DNA of 64,000 nt from Limnomonas spitsbergensis (taxonomy: Eukaryota; Chlorophyta; Chlorophyceae; Chlamydomonadales): assembly GCA_037349105.1 (NCBI GenBank), contig JAYJMM010000103.1:2356001-2420000 (forward strand), in the 5' to 3' direction. The notes under the pieces are model-generated. The model made no database searches and was not told the DNA's origin. It saw only the letters and a list, made by a program, of their open reading frames with translations. This document shows positions 32,801-44,800 of the stretch, piece after piece; position 1 is the stretch's first letter; each line of letters begins with the position of its first letter. The position numbers were made by a program, and so were the translations under genes.

Positions 32801-35800
32801 TGGGTGGGCAAGCAGGCAGGTGGGTGGATGGGTGGGCAAGCAGGCAGGTGAGTGGATGGGTGGGCGGGCAGGCAGGTGGGTGGGCGGGCAGGCAAGCAGG
32901 TGGTTGGGTGGGCGAGCAGGCAGGTAAGTGGATGGGTGGGCAACAGACAGGTGAATGGGCGGGTGGGTGGACGGGTAGGTGGGCAGGCAAGCAGGTGGAT
33001 GGGTGGGTGGGTGGGCAGGCGGGTGGGCGAGCAGGCAGGTGGGTGTATGGGTGGGCGGGCAGGCAAGCAGGCAGATGGGTGGGCGGGCAGGCTAACAGGT
33101 TGATGGGTGGGTAGGCAGGCAAGCAGGTGGATGGGTGGGTGCGCAGGCTAGCAGGTGGATGGGTGGGCGGGCAGGCTGGCAGGTGGATGGGTGGGCGGAC
33201 AGGCTAGCAGGTGGATGGGTGGGCAAGCAGGATAGCGGGTGGATGGGTGGGCGAGCAGGCTAGCAGGAGGATGAGTGGGCGGGCAAGCAAGCAGGCGGAT
33301 GGGTGGGTGGGCGGGTAGCAGGTGGATGGGTGGGTGGGCAGGCTAGCAGGTGGATGGATGGGTGGGCGGACAGGCTGGCAGGTGGATGGGTGGGCGGGCA
33401 GGCAAGCAGGTGGATGGGTGGGCGGACAGGCTAGCAGGTGGGTGGGTGGGCGGACAGGCTAGCAGGTGGGTGGGTGGGCGAGCATGCTGGCAGGTGGATG
33501 GGTGGGCAGGCTGGCTGGCAGGTGGATGGGCGGGCAGGCTGGCAGGTGGTTGGGCGGCCAGGCTGGCAGGTGGGTGGGCGGGCAGGCAGGCAAGCAGGCG
33601 GATGGGTGGGCAGGCAGGCTAGCAGGTGGATAGGTGGGTGGGCAGGCAAGCAGGTGGATGGGTGGGTGGGCAGGCTGGCAGGTGGATGGGTGGGCGGGCA
33701 GGCAAGCAGGTGGATGGGTGGGTGAGCAGGCTAGCAGGTGGATGGGTGGGCGAGCAGGCTAGCAGGTGGATGGGTGGGCGAGCAGGCTAGCAGGTGGATG
33801 GGTGGGCGGGCAGGCTGGCAGGTGGATGGGTGGGCGGGCAGGCTGGCAGGTGGATGGGTGGGCGGACAGGCCAGCAGGTGGATGGGTGGGCGGACAGGCC
33901 AGCAGGTGGATGGGTGGGCGAGCAGGCTAGCAGGTGGATGGGTGGGCGGGCATGCTGGCAGGTGGATGGGTGGGCGGGCAGGCTGGCAGGTGGATGGGTG
34001 GGCGGACAGGCTGGCAGGTGGATGGGCGGGCAGGCTGGCAGGTGGATGGGCGGGCAGGCTGGGAGGTGGATGGGTGGGCGGGCAGGCTGGCAGGTGGATG
34101 GGTGGGCGGGCAGGCTAGCAGGTGGATGGGTGGGCGAGCAGGTTAGCAGGTGGATGGGTGGACAAGGAGGCTGGCAGGTAGATGGGTGGGCGAGGAGGCT
34201 GGCAGGTGGATGGGTGGGTGAGGAGGCTGGCAGGTGGATGGGTGGGCGGGCAGGCTGGCAGGTGGATGGGTGGGCTGGCAGGCTAGCAGGTGGATGGGTG
34301 GGCGAGCAGGTTAGCAGGTGGATGGGTGGGCGAGCAGGTTAGCAGGTGGATGGGTGGGCGGGCAGGCTGGCAGGTGGATGGGTGGGCGGACAGGCAAGCT
34401 GGTGGATGGGTGGGCGGGCAGGCAGGTGGATGGGTGGGTGGGCAGGCTAGCAAGTGTATGGGTGGGCGGGCAGGCTAGCAGGTGGATGGGTGGGCGGGCA
34501 GGCTGATAGGTGGATGGGTGGGGGGCAGGCAGGCAGCTAGGCCAGCTCCATGTTACAAAAGGCACTAAACATCACACACAACTATATGAGTCACAGGACA
34601 CCCTGGAATGCCCACAAGGTCAGCGCTTTGTTTCCAAAATGAGCTTAAGATGACGCCCCGTGATGCACGCTCTGGATCGGCAGCGAAGACCCGCAGGAAG
34701 CATCATATTAAATCTAATGATGCTTCCTGCAGGCGAAAGGGGATGTGATACTATCTGCGGGTAAAAGGGCACATGATGCTTCCTGCAGGGAGAAGGGTAT
34801 TTGAACCCTTTTGCCCGCAGGGAGCGACATTCCCCTTGGCATGCACGAGTAGCATAATATGCCCTTTTGCCCGCAGGGAGCGACATTCCCCTTGCATGCA
34901 CGAGTAGCATAGTATACCCTTTTGCCCACAGGGAGCGACATTCCCCTTAGCATGCACGAGTAGCATAATATGCCCTTTTGCCCGCAGGGAGCGACATTCC
35001 CCTTTGCATGCACGAGTAGCATAATATGCCCTTTTGCCCGAGGGAGCGACATTCCCCTTGGCATGCACGAGTAGCATAATATGCCCTTTTGCCCGCAGGG
35101 AGCGACATTCCCCTTTGCATGCACGAGTAGCATAATATGCCCTTTTGCCCGCAGGGAGCGACATTCCCCTTGGCATGCACGAGTAGCATAATATGCCCTT
35201 TTGCCCGCAGGGAGCAACATTCCCCTTTGCATGCACGAGTAGCATAGTATGCCCTTTTGCCCACAGGGAGCGACATTCCCCTTGGCATGCACGAGTAGCA
35301 TAATATGCCCTTTTGCCCGCAGGGAGCGACATTCCCCTTTGCATGCACGAGTAGCATAATATGCCCTTTTGCCCGCAGGGAGCGACATTCCCCTTGGCAT
35401 GCACGAGTAGGAGCAGTGAGAAACCCTAAACCCTTTAACAAGCAGGATACGACACAACCCCACGCACCTTCCGAAAGAAGCTCGGGAGGTCTACGCGACG
35501 GGAGAGCAATGGGAAGGGGAGCCACGGAGGGATGTGGGTGGGGGGGGGCAATGGGAAGGGGAGGAACAGAGGGAGGGGGGGGCAATGGGTCGTCAGTGGA
35601 TAGCCTCAAAACTGCAATCAGGTACACATGAGTTGATGGACAATGCCAACTCAATAAGGTGCAGTGCAATGATCAGTAGAAGCACACAGAGAGTACCGTA
35701 CATTTGAATGGCCCCTTGTTTAGGTTCAGGGTTTGTCAGGGAAATGACTCACTGATGCGTCACCGTGCCCATGGTCGTGGTATTGATGTGGGACAGAGCT

Positions 35801-38800
35801 GGAGAGAGGAATCGGGACAGTCCAAAATCTGCACAAGGGGGGTGGTGAGGCATCGGCATCGGCATGGAGAGAGGCATTAGCATGGCGAGAGGAATCGGGA
35901 CAGATCAAATCTGCGCCAGAGGGGTGGTGAGGCATCGGCATCGGCATAGAGAGAGGCATTGGCATGGAGAGAGGAATCGGGACAGCTCAAAATCTGTGCC
36001 AGAGAGGTGGTGAGGGGGGTCATTCAGCTTGGGAAATCGAACTAATCATTTATCTACCAATTGAGGAACCCCCCCCAGAGGCGACGCTTGATCACATCGA
36101 CCCATTCCATTTCGGCGCACTCCAGCCGCTCGTCAGCAGCTACATAAAAGCTTAGGACCAAAGCGGGCGAGGGGCAGCAAGCGCTGCTGCTGGGGCCAAC
36201 AGACACACATTAAGGTTCCCGATGGCCTACAGGTGGCCGCCCAGCAGCTGATCATTCCCGCAAGCAGTTCGGTAAGCAAGCAAGAGATCATTCCCCCCCC
36301 TCCCCCAACGTTTTGACTCCCAAAATGGCCAGGCCCGCAAGGCTGCAAACATGAGCCCGTGCATCGGATTAGCCTGGTGGCTTTTCCTTGCGCCCGTGCA
36401 CCCATTCCACCCGGCCCAGCCCAACTCGGACTGGTTGACCCGATCTGCCCAGCCCAGTCCAGCCCAGCCCAACCCAATCTAGTCCGGTCAACCCATTCTA
36501 CCCAATCCAGCCCGTTCCACCCAGCCCAGGATATTCCAGTATTCCACCCAATCCAGCCCGTTCCATTCAGTTCAGCCCGGTCGTTCTTGTGTGCTTCGGC
36601 ACTCCAACTCAAACGCCACCAGTCCGGTCATTTCGCCACTCGGGCGCTCCCATCTGGGACCGGCACTTCAGACACTGCTTCAACCCCCCAAACAAGAATG
36701 AAGTATATGCAACCAGGGTGCAATCAAGCCTCAACAAAAAATTAGTAGGTTATTAAAAATAACCTCAGCCTGGGGCACACTGGGGACTGGGGCACTAGGC
36801 GCATGCCTACCCTGCAGCTGGTGCACTGGGGCAGTGGGCGCATGCTTACCTTCCAGCTTGGCGATGTCCTTCTTTACGGCAAAAAGAGGTGTCACCGGTA
36901 TGCAAAATAGACAACCAATTACGCTAACCAGATCCGTTGCCAGCTTGGCCGTGTGTCTACACCGCATGTCCTTGCTAACCGCCAAAAGTAGTGCGCCGTA
37001 CAAAAGCTGCTGCAAATCTGCGCACCTGCCGGCCTGGCCACAATGTCACGTCTCAACAAATCCTTGTCAACTGCCAAAAGTGGTGTGCCGTGCTCTGAGA
37101 ACACGTCCTGGCTACCTGCCAGCTTTATTGCCACGGCGCATATTCTTTTGAACGACCGTCAGTGGTGTGCTGTTCAGTGGAAAAAACGTGCATGCCTGAT
37201 TGCCTACCTCTGCCAGCTTGGCCATATAGGTGTCGGCGTCTCTCATCTTTTCTAACGGCCAAAAGTGGTAAGACATTAACTGAAGAAACGCACTTGCCTA
37301 CCTGCCAGCTTGGCCATATATCGGCGGCTGTTATCCTTGTTCACTGCCAGCAGAACGTTGACAGCCTGCGTACATACACAGCAGGGGAAACAAGTACAAT
37401 TAAATAAACAATTACAATTACATAAACAAGTACAGTTAAATGAACAATTTACAGTCAGCACCCTCAGCTTGGACGCAGCCCGCCGTCCGTTCAGCCACAG
37501 GAGTGTCTGGGCTGACGCACAAGGGTAGCATGTGTCATAAGCTAATAAACCCCGTGTGCACTGCGAATTAACAAATAAGAATACATTCCACACCGTACAT
37601 TTGATTCGCCTTCCTTCGGGTACGAAAACACGATTTCTTTTAAGGCTGCCCTCAGGGGCAAATAACCGACCACAGCTCTTCATTTCTGACTGGAAATTGG
37701 TGTCGACAATCAATCATGTGTACGTTCATGGATCGGCCAACCCCAAACAACGTTAATTAGGAGGGAAGGCTAAGCAAATCTACAGTACTGGTAAACCCTG
37801 AATCAATTCATGGTGCCCAACCAGGCGTGGATGAGGCAAGCCATCCGTGCATTCTGCAATGATATGGCTGGGCTAACGCGACGCGGGTGTTTGGTCAGGC
37901 ATTACTTTGCTGACAGAAAGTGCGGCAAGTGCGGCAAGCTCAGGGCAGGGCACAGCTGTATCCATGCAAAGGCCAAACAAGATCAAGGCACACATGCATG
38001 CATGCATGTGTGCATACATATGCCTCATTGTTTGAATGTGTGAATACTCTTTAATATGTGTGTATATACGTGTGCGTCTCCGTACATGGCCCAAGCAAGC
38101 TCGTACAGAAGCATCAATGGTAGCTCAATACCTGCAGACTCTTTGCCCCCCTCAGCCACCCCCTTGGTCCCCCTTCCAGGATGTAGTTCCGATTTAGCCC
38201 GGAACTTGCTAAACTATATTGAAGGCTTGGCTTCAATACCTTGGCTTTGGAGCCCAGCCTCACTGCCTTCGGACAACTCTTGCTTCTGCTGTCTTCTTTA
38301 AGGCTTTTTCACACCGGATCGGATTATCGGGGAGAATATTCCGAATCCTTTATTGATCTGCATCCCCGCAAAAGTTTTCGGCCTATGCCCTCCCTTGATT
38401 CATTTTCAGCCCATCAACCTACAGGTTCAATAGTTCGTCAAATGTTCAGGTTCATCAATCCTGAAAAAGGGTTCTATGAGTGTTGTAGTTCCCCCCCCCC
38501 AGGCACCAGTGTCAATTTAGTGGATACTGGACCAACTTTGCCGGGCCGCCCCGCGGCCACCCCTAGGCCGATTCCCACCAAACGCTGCAGCGCACCCCAC
38601 CACAAACTCTGCCATTAACTGCTTCCCCCCCCTCTGTCTCACGTTGTGGTATGAACCCTGAACCCCGCCCTATACCCCGTCATCCACGCTGCCGTCAACC
38701 CTGCTATGAACCCTGCCATGACCCCACCTGCCATGCAATTCTGCCTCTCCCCCTCTCTCTTCTTTAGGTCTTAACCCTGAACCCCACCATGAACTCTGCC

Positions 38801-41800
38801 GCGAACCCCGCCACGAACCCCACTATGAACTGCCCACCCCACCCTGTCTCACTTTAAGATCTCCGTGGACGATGCCGTGAGAATGCAGGTACTGCAAGCA
38901 GGGTGCACAGGTACAGTCAGCAGTCGTGCTTTGTGAGTCATTCAATTTTCTCCAAGGACGAAATCACTGCAGAAGCTAGACTCAGCAGATTCGGAAGGGA
39001 GACAAAACGGAGCACCGGTATCTGAATTCCCATACGCATAATTTGCGTCCGGTACCGATCTGCGGCGTAAGGCGTACTGTCTTAACACAACACTGTTGGA
39101 AGCCAGGAAGGCAGGTGGAATGGTGTGAATGGTAAGGTGTGAACAAATATAAACATAGTACACCAGCAGCTGCTGCCAGCTACTGCAAACTATCCAGTGT
39201 GTTTCAGATATTAACCCAGCTGCTGCCAGCCAGCATGCAGAGGGGGCAGGACCCTCAACGGACACAGCTTGCACGAAGAGATCAACGGGTCAAGGCCCCG
39301 TAGACAATGGAGGGCACCCATATTATAAAGTGCACTTCAGCTTCACTTAAGCTACATCCCTACCTACAGCCAGAGGGGACATGATAGACGGCACCAGTGC
39401 TAGTTTTAGTGCACATTCAGCTACATCCCGATGAACGGCCAGGGGGAGCCATGTGAACCTTGCTGTATTGATCAGGCCTCCCTGATCTACACGTCCCATG
39501 CCCCCTATATGCACATGCCCCACCCCCATCCGTCCCTGGCCACACAATCATCCCAGCCCATGCCCCCCCCTCCCTGGCCGCTTAATAATCCCATGCCTCC
39601 CACTCTCCTCCCTGGCCACTCAATCATCCCATCCCAAGCCTCCCACTGCCCTTCTCGACGAACCTTCAGCGCCGCCGCAACTTCCGCAAGCGTCTGCAGC
39701 ACCGACCACACCTCCCACTCCTGCTTGCCCACGTGCTCCGAAGCCACCCCCGTTGAGGAATCTTCTATTGCAGACCCACACGCCCCGGACAGGAGCGGCA
39801 GGTCCTGGAGGTGCCAGCCCGCCGGGTTGGAGTGGCTGGAGCTGCTGAAGATGCCCTGCCCGATCCTGCTGGCCGGGTGGTGGAAGGCACCGCGCTTCAT
39901 CGCGTGCCACAGAGTCCCAAGCGAGCAGTACTCCATGATCATGAACCACTCGTATTGGACCTTGGCCTGCGAGGGACAAAGCACTCTTGTTGAGATACCA
40001 GTATTAAGGTTTAGGGTTCAGGGTCAGAGCACTCTTGTTAAGATACCGGTATCAGGGTTCAGGGTTATGGGGCAAAGCACTTTTGTTAAAATACCGGTAT
40101 TAGGGTTCAGGGTTAAGGGACAAAGCACTATTGTCAAGAGACCGGTATGAGGGTTCAGAGTTCAGGGACAAAGCAATTTTGTTAAGATACCGGTATTAGG
40201 AATTCAGGGTTTAGGGCGAAAGGAATCTTGTTAGTGTACCAGTATTAGGGTTCAGGGTTTAGGGGCAAAGCACTTTTGTTAAAGTACCGGTACAAGGGTT
40301 TAGAGGTTAGGGGCAACGCAATATTGTTAAGATACTGATATTTTCCATGATCATGAACCATATGCTGTGGCCCTGGGCCTACGAGGGACAATGCACTCTT
40401 GTTAAGATACCGGTATTCCAGGATTTTCAAATTCTTCAAGAAGAAGGGGAAAATGTAAATGAGAGGTACTCTGCAATCCTGAACCACCCACAGGACCCTG
40501 ACTGGGAGGGGGAACACACACACACACTTCTGCCCCCCTTTGTCGAAGACAAGGCGTTGTCGAGGGAGCAGAGATCATGATCATGGACCATTCCTATTGG
40601 ACCTAGACCGGTGTTTATTTTTTCGTGATTCAGCTACATGCCAGCTACACTTCGGCCGCTGGCCGGAGGCCCCATTCGCGGCCAGCCTTGCTGCTTTGGT
40701 CACCAGTTGCAGGCTGGTCCAGGTTTGGTCCTAATTGGACTTTTGGCAGCCGCTGGGCGGCCTGCCGAAGTTAAAGTTTTAGCCAAAAGAAGGAACACTA
40801 TCCTTGAGCTGCAAGGAGACCCCCCTATTTCCCACTCTGTCCACTGCTTTCATCTTATTTAAGAACAAGTGCTGAGCGAGCAGTTCTCCATGATCACGAA
40901 CCGCTCATACTGCACTTTGGTCTGTGAGGGAAGGATCCTTATTTCCCGAGTTACTTCCCCACTCTTCCCGCAGTTTTGATCTTCTTCAAGAAAAAGTATT
41001 GAGCGAGCAGTACTCGATGATCATAAACCGCTCGTATTGCCCTTTGGCCTGTGAGGGAAGGAGCATTACTTCCCCACTTTTCCACAATTTCGATCTTCTT
41101 CAAGAAAAAGTATTGAGCGAGCAGTTCTCGATGATCAAGGACCACTTGTACTGCACTTAAGGCCTGTGAGGGAAGGAGAATTACTGGTATTCCTCACAGT
41201 GTTCATCTCATCTTCTACTATAAAGAGTGATGAGTGAGCAGTACGACATGGTTATTTCATTCAATTATCACTCCGCTTGGTCATTGGCCTGCTATGTGAG
41301 AAGAGCTATTGCCCACTGTTGTCATCATCTTTCAGACAGGAAAAAATGATGAGCAGGCATTGCACTCCACGATCAGGATCACTCGCAATCAGTGATGTGC
41401 TGATAACGGTCCTTACGGTGGCTGAATTACGTGGCTGAGTTACAGTCACCGTAAATTTGGGGCAAATTCAGCCACTGTTACCAGTAAGAGACCGTAAAAA
41501 CTTGGACGGTTTATGAACTACGGCGCAATGGCACAGCACTGCTTGTAACGGACGATGGTTTGGGGTTTGGGAGGTTTATTCAGAGCGCCTACCCTGATCT
41601 CAGCCCACCAGTCCCTAACTGCTTTCAACCTCCCATGTGTGCTGGCCTAATCACATTTGAAACACTTTGCACCGCTCCTGCCGATTTTTCCATGCTTGTT
41701 CAGAGCGCGTACCCTGCCCTCTGCTACCAAGTCCAGAGAGAGTGGCACTGATATGCACATTTTGCACCCCTCTGCCCGTCTCTCCCAGCCCACCTGTCCC

Positions 41801-44800
41801 TTATTGCACGCATCTCCAAGCTCCACTGCAGCTTTCTTCTTCAGGTCCCTCGAGGACGCCAGGCACTTGTACGTCTCCACGATGTTGGGGTGGCCCGATA
41901 CCAAAGACATGACCAGGGCCTCAAACTGCAAGAACATGAAAGCAGGTGTGAGAGTGTGAGACGAGGGACTGGCTCTTGCTGACCGTGCAACACTCCTATT
42001 TTGTGTGGGGGGATTTCATGGAAACACACGCAGCAATAATCGTGTGTCAAGACAGAAAAGATACGCAAAAGGCGCGACCTCTGTTCATGGATCCTGTAAG
42101 CAGGGTTGGAGACGTTCTTTGTCCTCATAGCAGAGGGCTCAATCCGTAGGTTGATATAAAAACGTGACACTAACAGGCCGCGCCGGTGAACCTGCACCAT
42201 TGTTTGATAATGCGCACTATTCCACCATGTGGAGTCTGCCGCGTAGGCGGCGCTGGGCCGCCTGAAACCACCCCCTGGCCTGTACGGCTGGCGGCCCAAG
42301 CAACAAACCTACTGCACCAGGTCCCTAGCGGCACGCCGCAGTGCATCAGAGTTGCAGTCAAATCACAAAATAAACTCTGACCTGCACCATGCCCTCCAAC
42401 AGGGTCCTCTGGTCGTTGTTGCCGTCTGGGCTACCCCTCACGCCGTGTACCGCCTTGACCGCCACGTTTCGTCCCTGATACTCCGCAAGGAGTACGCGAC
42501 CATACCCTGCATGTCAGAAGGAAGGGTAAGGGTCAGGGGTTCATGGTTCGGGGTTAAGGGTAAAGCGGTCAAGGTCACGGGTTCAGAGTTAAAGGTTCAA
42601 GGGATTATGGTCAAAGTTTAAGGTTAAGGGTCCCCAAGGTTTCTTCTGGCCCTAGTAGTGTTGGCAATCCGCACCAACTCGCCCATCTGCTCCCCTAACC
42701 CGGCCTCCTGTGCTGGTCCAACAACATTCTGCAACTTGCCAATCCCGCCAACTAAGGACATGTCTGAATGGCGGTATGGTGTATGCACGTCTAGAAGCAC
42801 TGTCACATATCCCACCTTCATGCATCATGGAAACCTGCTCCCACAGGAACAGCGAACTAAATAAACACGGCCAGGGGCGTGTGTAACCACTCAAGGGCAC
42901 AAACCAATACCAGTAGGTTCACACCTTTGGGCGTACAAAACATAACCAGATAGGTACTGGACCCATGCCGAATTAGCCAGGAGTACATCTAACAGGTCCA
43001 CCTAGGTGCTCAGATCAAACACCCATAGAGGCCCATCAAGGTGCTTAGTGCATGCTCCCATGCAGGTCCATCAAGGTGCTTAATGCATGCTCCCATGCAG
43101 GTCCATCAAGGTGCTTAGCGCAAGCTCCCATGCAGGTCCATCAAGGTGCTTAATGCATGCTCCCATGCAGGTCCATCAAGGTGCTTAGTGCAAGCTCCCA
43201 TGCAGGTCCATCAAGGTGCTTAGTGCAAGCTCCCATGCAGGTCCATCAAGGTGCTTAATGCATGCTCCCATGCAGGTCCATCAAGGTGCGTAGTGCATGC
43301 TCCCATGCAGGTCCATCAAGGTGCTTAGCGCATGCTCCCATGCAGGTCCATCAAGGTACTTAGTGCATGCTCCCATGCAGGTCCATAAAGGTGCTTAGCG
43401 CATGCTCCCATGCAGGTCCATCATGGTGCTTAGCGCATGCTCCCATGCAGGTCCATCAAGGTGCTTAGTGCATGCTCCCATGCAGGTCCATCAAGGTGCT
43501 TAGTGCATGCTCCCATGCAGGTCCATCAAGGTGCTTAGTGCATGCTCCCATGCAGGTCCATCAAGGTGCTTCGTGCATGCTCCCATGCAGGTCCATCAAG
43601 GTGCTTAGCGCATGCTCCCATGCAGGTCCATCAAGGTGCTTAATGCATGCTCCCATGCAGGTCCATCAAGGTGCGTAGTGCATGCTCCCATGCAGATCCA
43701 TCAAGGTGCTTAGCGCATGCTCCCATGCAGGTCCATCAAGGTACTTAGTGCATGCTCCCATGCAGGTCCATAAAGGTGCTTAGCGCATGCTCCCATGCAG
43801 GTCCATCATGGTGCTTAGCGCATGCTCCCATGCAGGTCCATCAAGGTGCTTAGTGCAAGCTCCCATGCAGGTCCATCAAGGTGCTTAATGCATGCTCCCA
43901 TGCAGGTCCATCAAGGTGCGTAGTGCATGCTCCCATGCAGGTCCATCAAGGTGCTTAGCGCATGCTCCCATGCAGGTCCATCAAGGTACTTAGTGCATGC
44001 TCCCATGCAGGTCCATAAAGGTGCTTAGCGCATGCTCCCATGCAGGTCCATCATGGTGCTTAGCGCATGCTCCCATGCAGGTCCATCAAGGTGCTTAGTG
44101 CATGCTCCCATGCAGGTCCATCAAGGTGCTTAGTGCAAGCTCCCATGCAGGTCCATCAAGGTGCTTAGTGCATGCTCCCATGCAGGTCCATCAAGGTGCT
44201 TCGTGCATGCTCCCATGCAGGTCCATCAAGGTGCTTCGTGCATGCTCCCATGCAGGTCCATCAAGGTACTTAGTGCATGCTCCCATGCAGGTCCATAAAG
44301 GTGCTTAGCGCATGCTCCCATGCAGGTCCACCAAGGTGTTTAGTGCATGCTCCCATGCAGGTCCATCAAGGTGCTTAGTGCATGCTCCCATGCAGGTCCA
44401 TCAAGGTGCTTAGTGCATGCTCCCATGCAGGTCCATCAAGGTGCTTAGTGCATGCTCCCATGCAGGTCCATCAAGGTGCTTAGTGCATGCTCCCATGCAG
44501 GTCCATCAAGGTGCTTAGTGCAAGCTCCCATGCAGGTCCATCAAGGTGCTTAGTGCATGCTCCCATGCAGGTCCATCAATGTGCATAGTGCAAGCTCCCA
44601 TGCAGGTCTATCACGGTGTTCAGTGCAGTTCCCCATGCAGGTCCATCAAGGTGCTTAGTCCGTACTCCTATGTAGAGAGACAAGAAAAGCTTGCGCATGA
44701 AAGCACAGGATTTAGGGTTCGCCCACGCAGCACCCATGGGTGCACCTTAAAGCTTGTGCTCCCCTGCACTGTTCTTGCATGGGAGTAGTTATGCTGCAAG

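Noticed and set aside
31943..33122. Proline/leucine-rich frames of up to 384 codons on the minus strand
   Set aside because: Translation of a 20-28-bp minisatellite; only the short stretch at 31967-32046 is a real kinase exon.
34714..35669. Cysteine-rich repeat frames of about 217-249 codons on the minus strand
   Set aside because: Translation of the 56-bp repeat in kinase intron 8.
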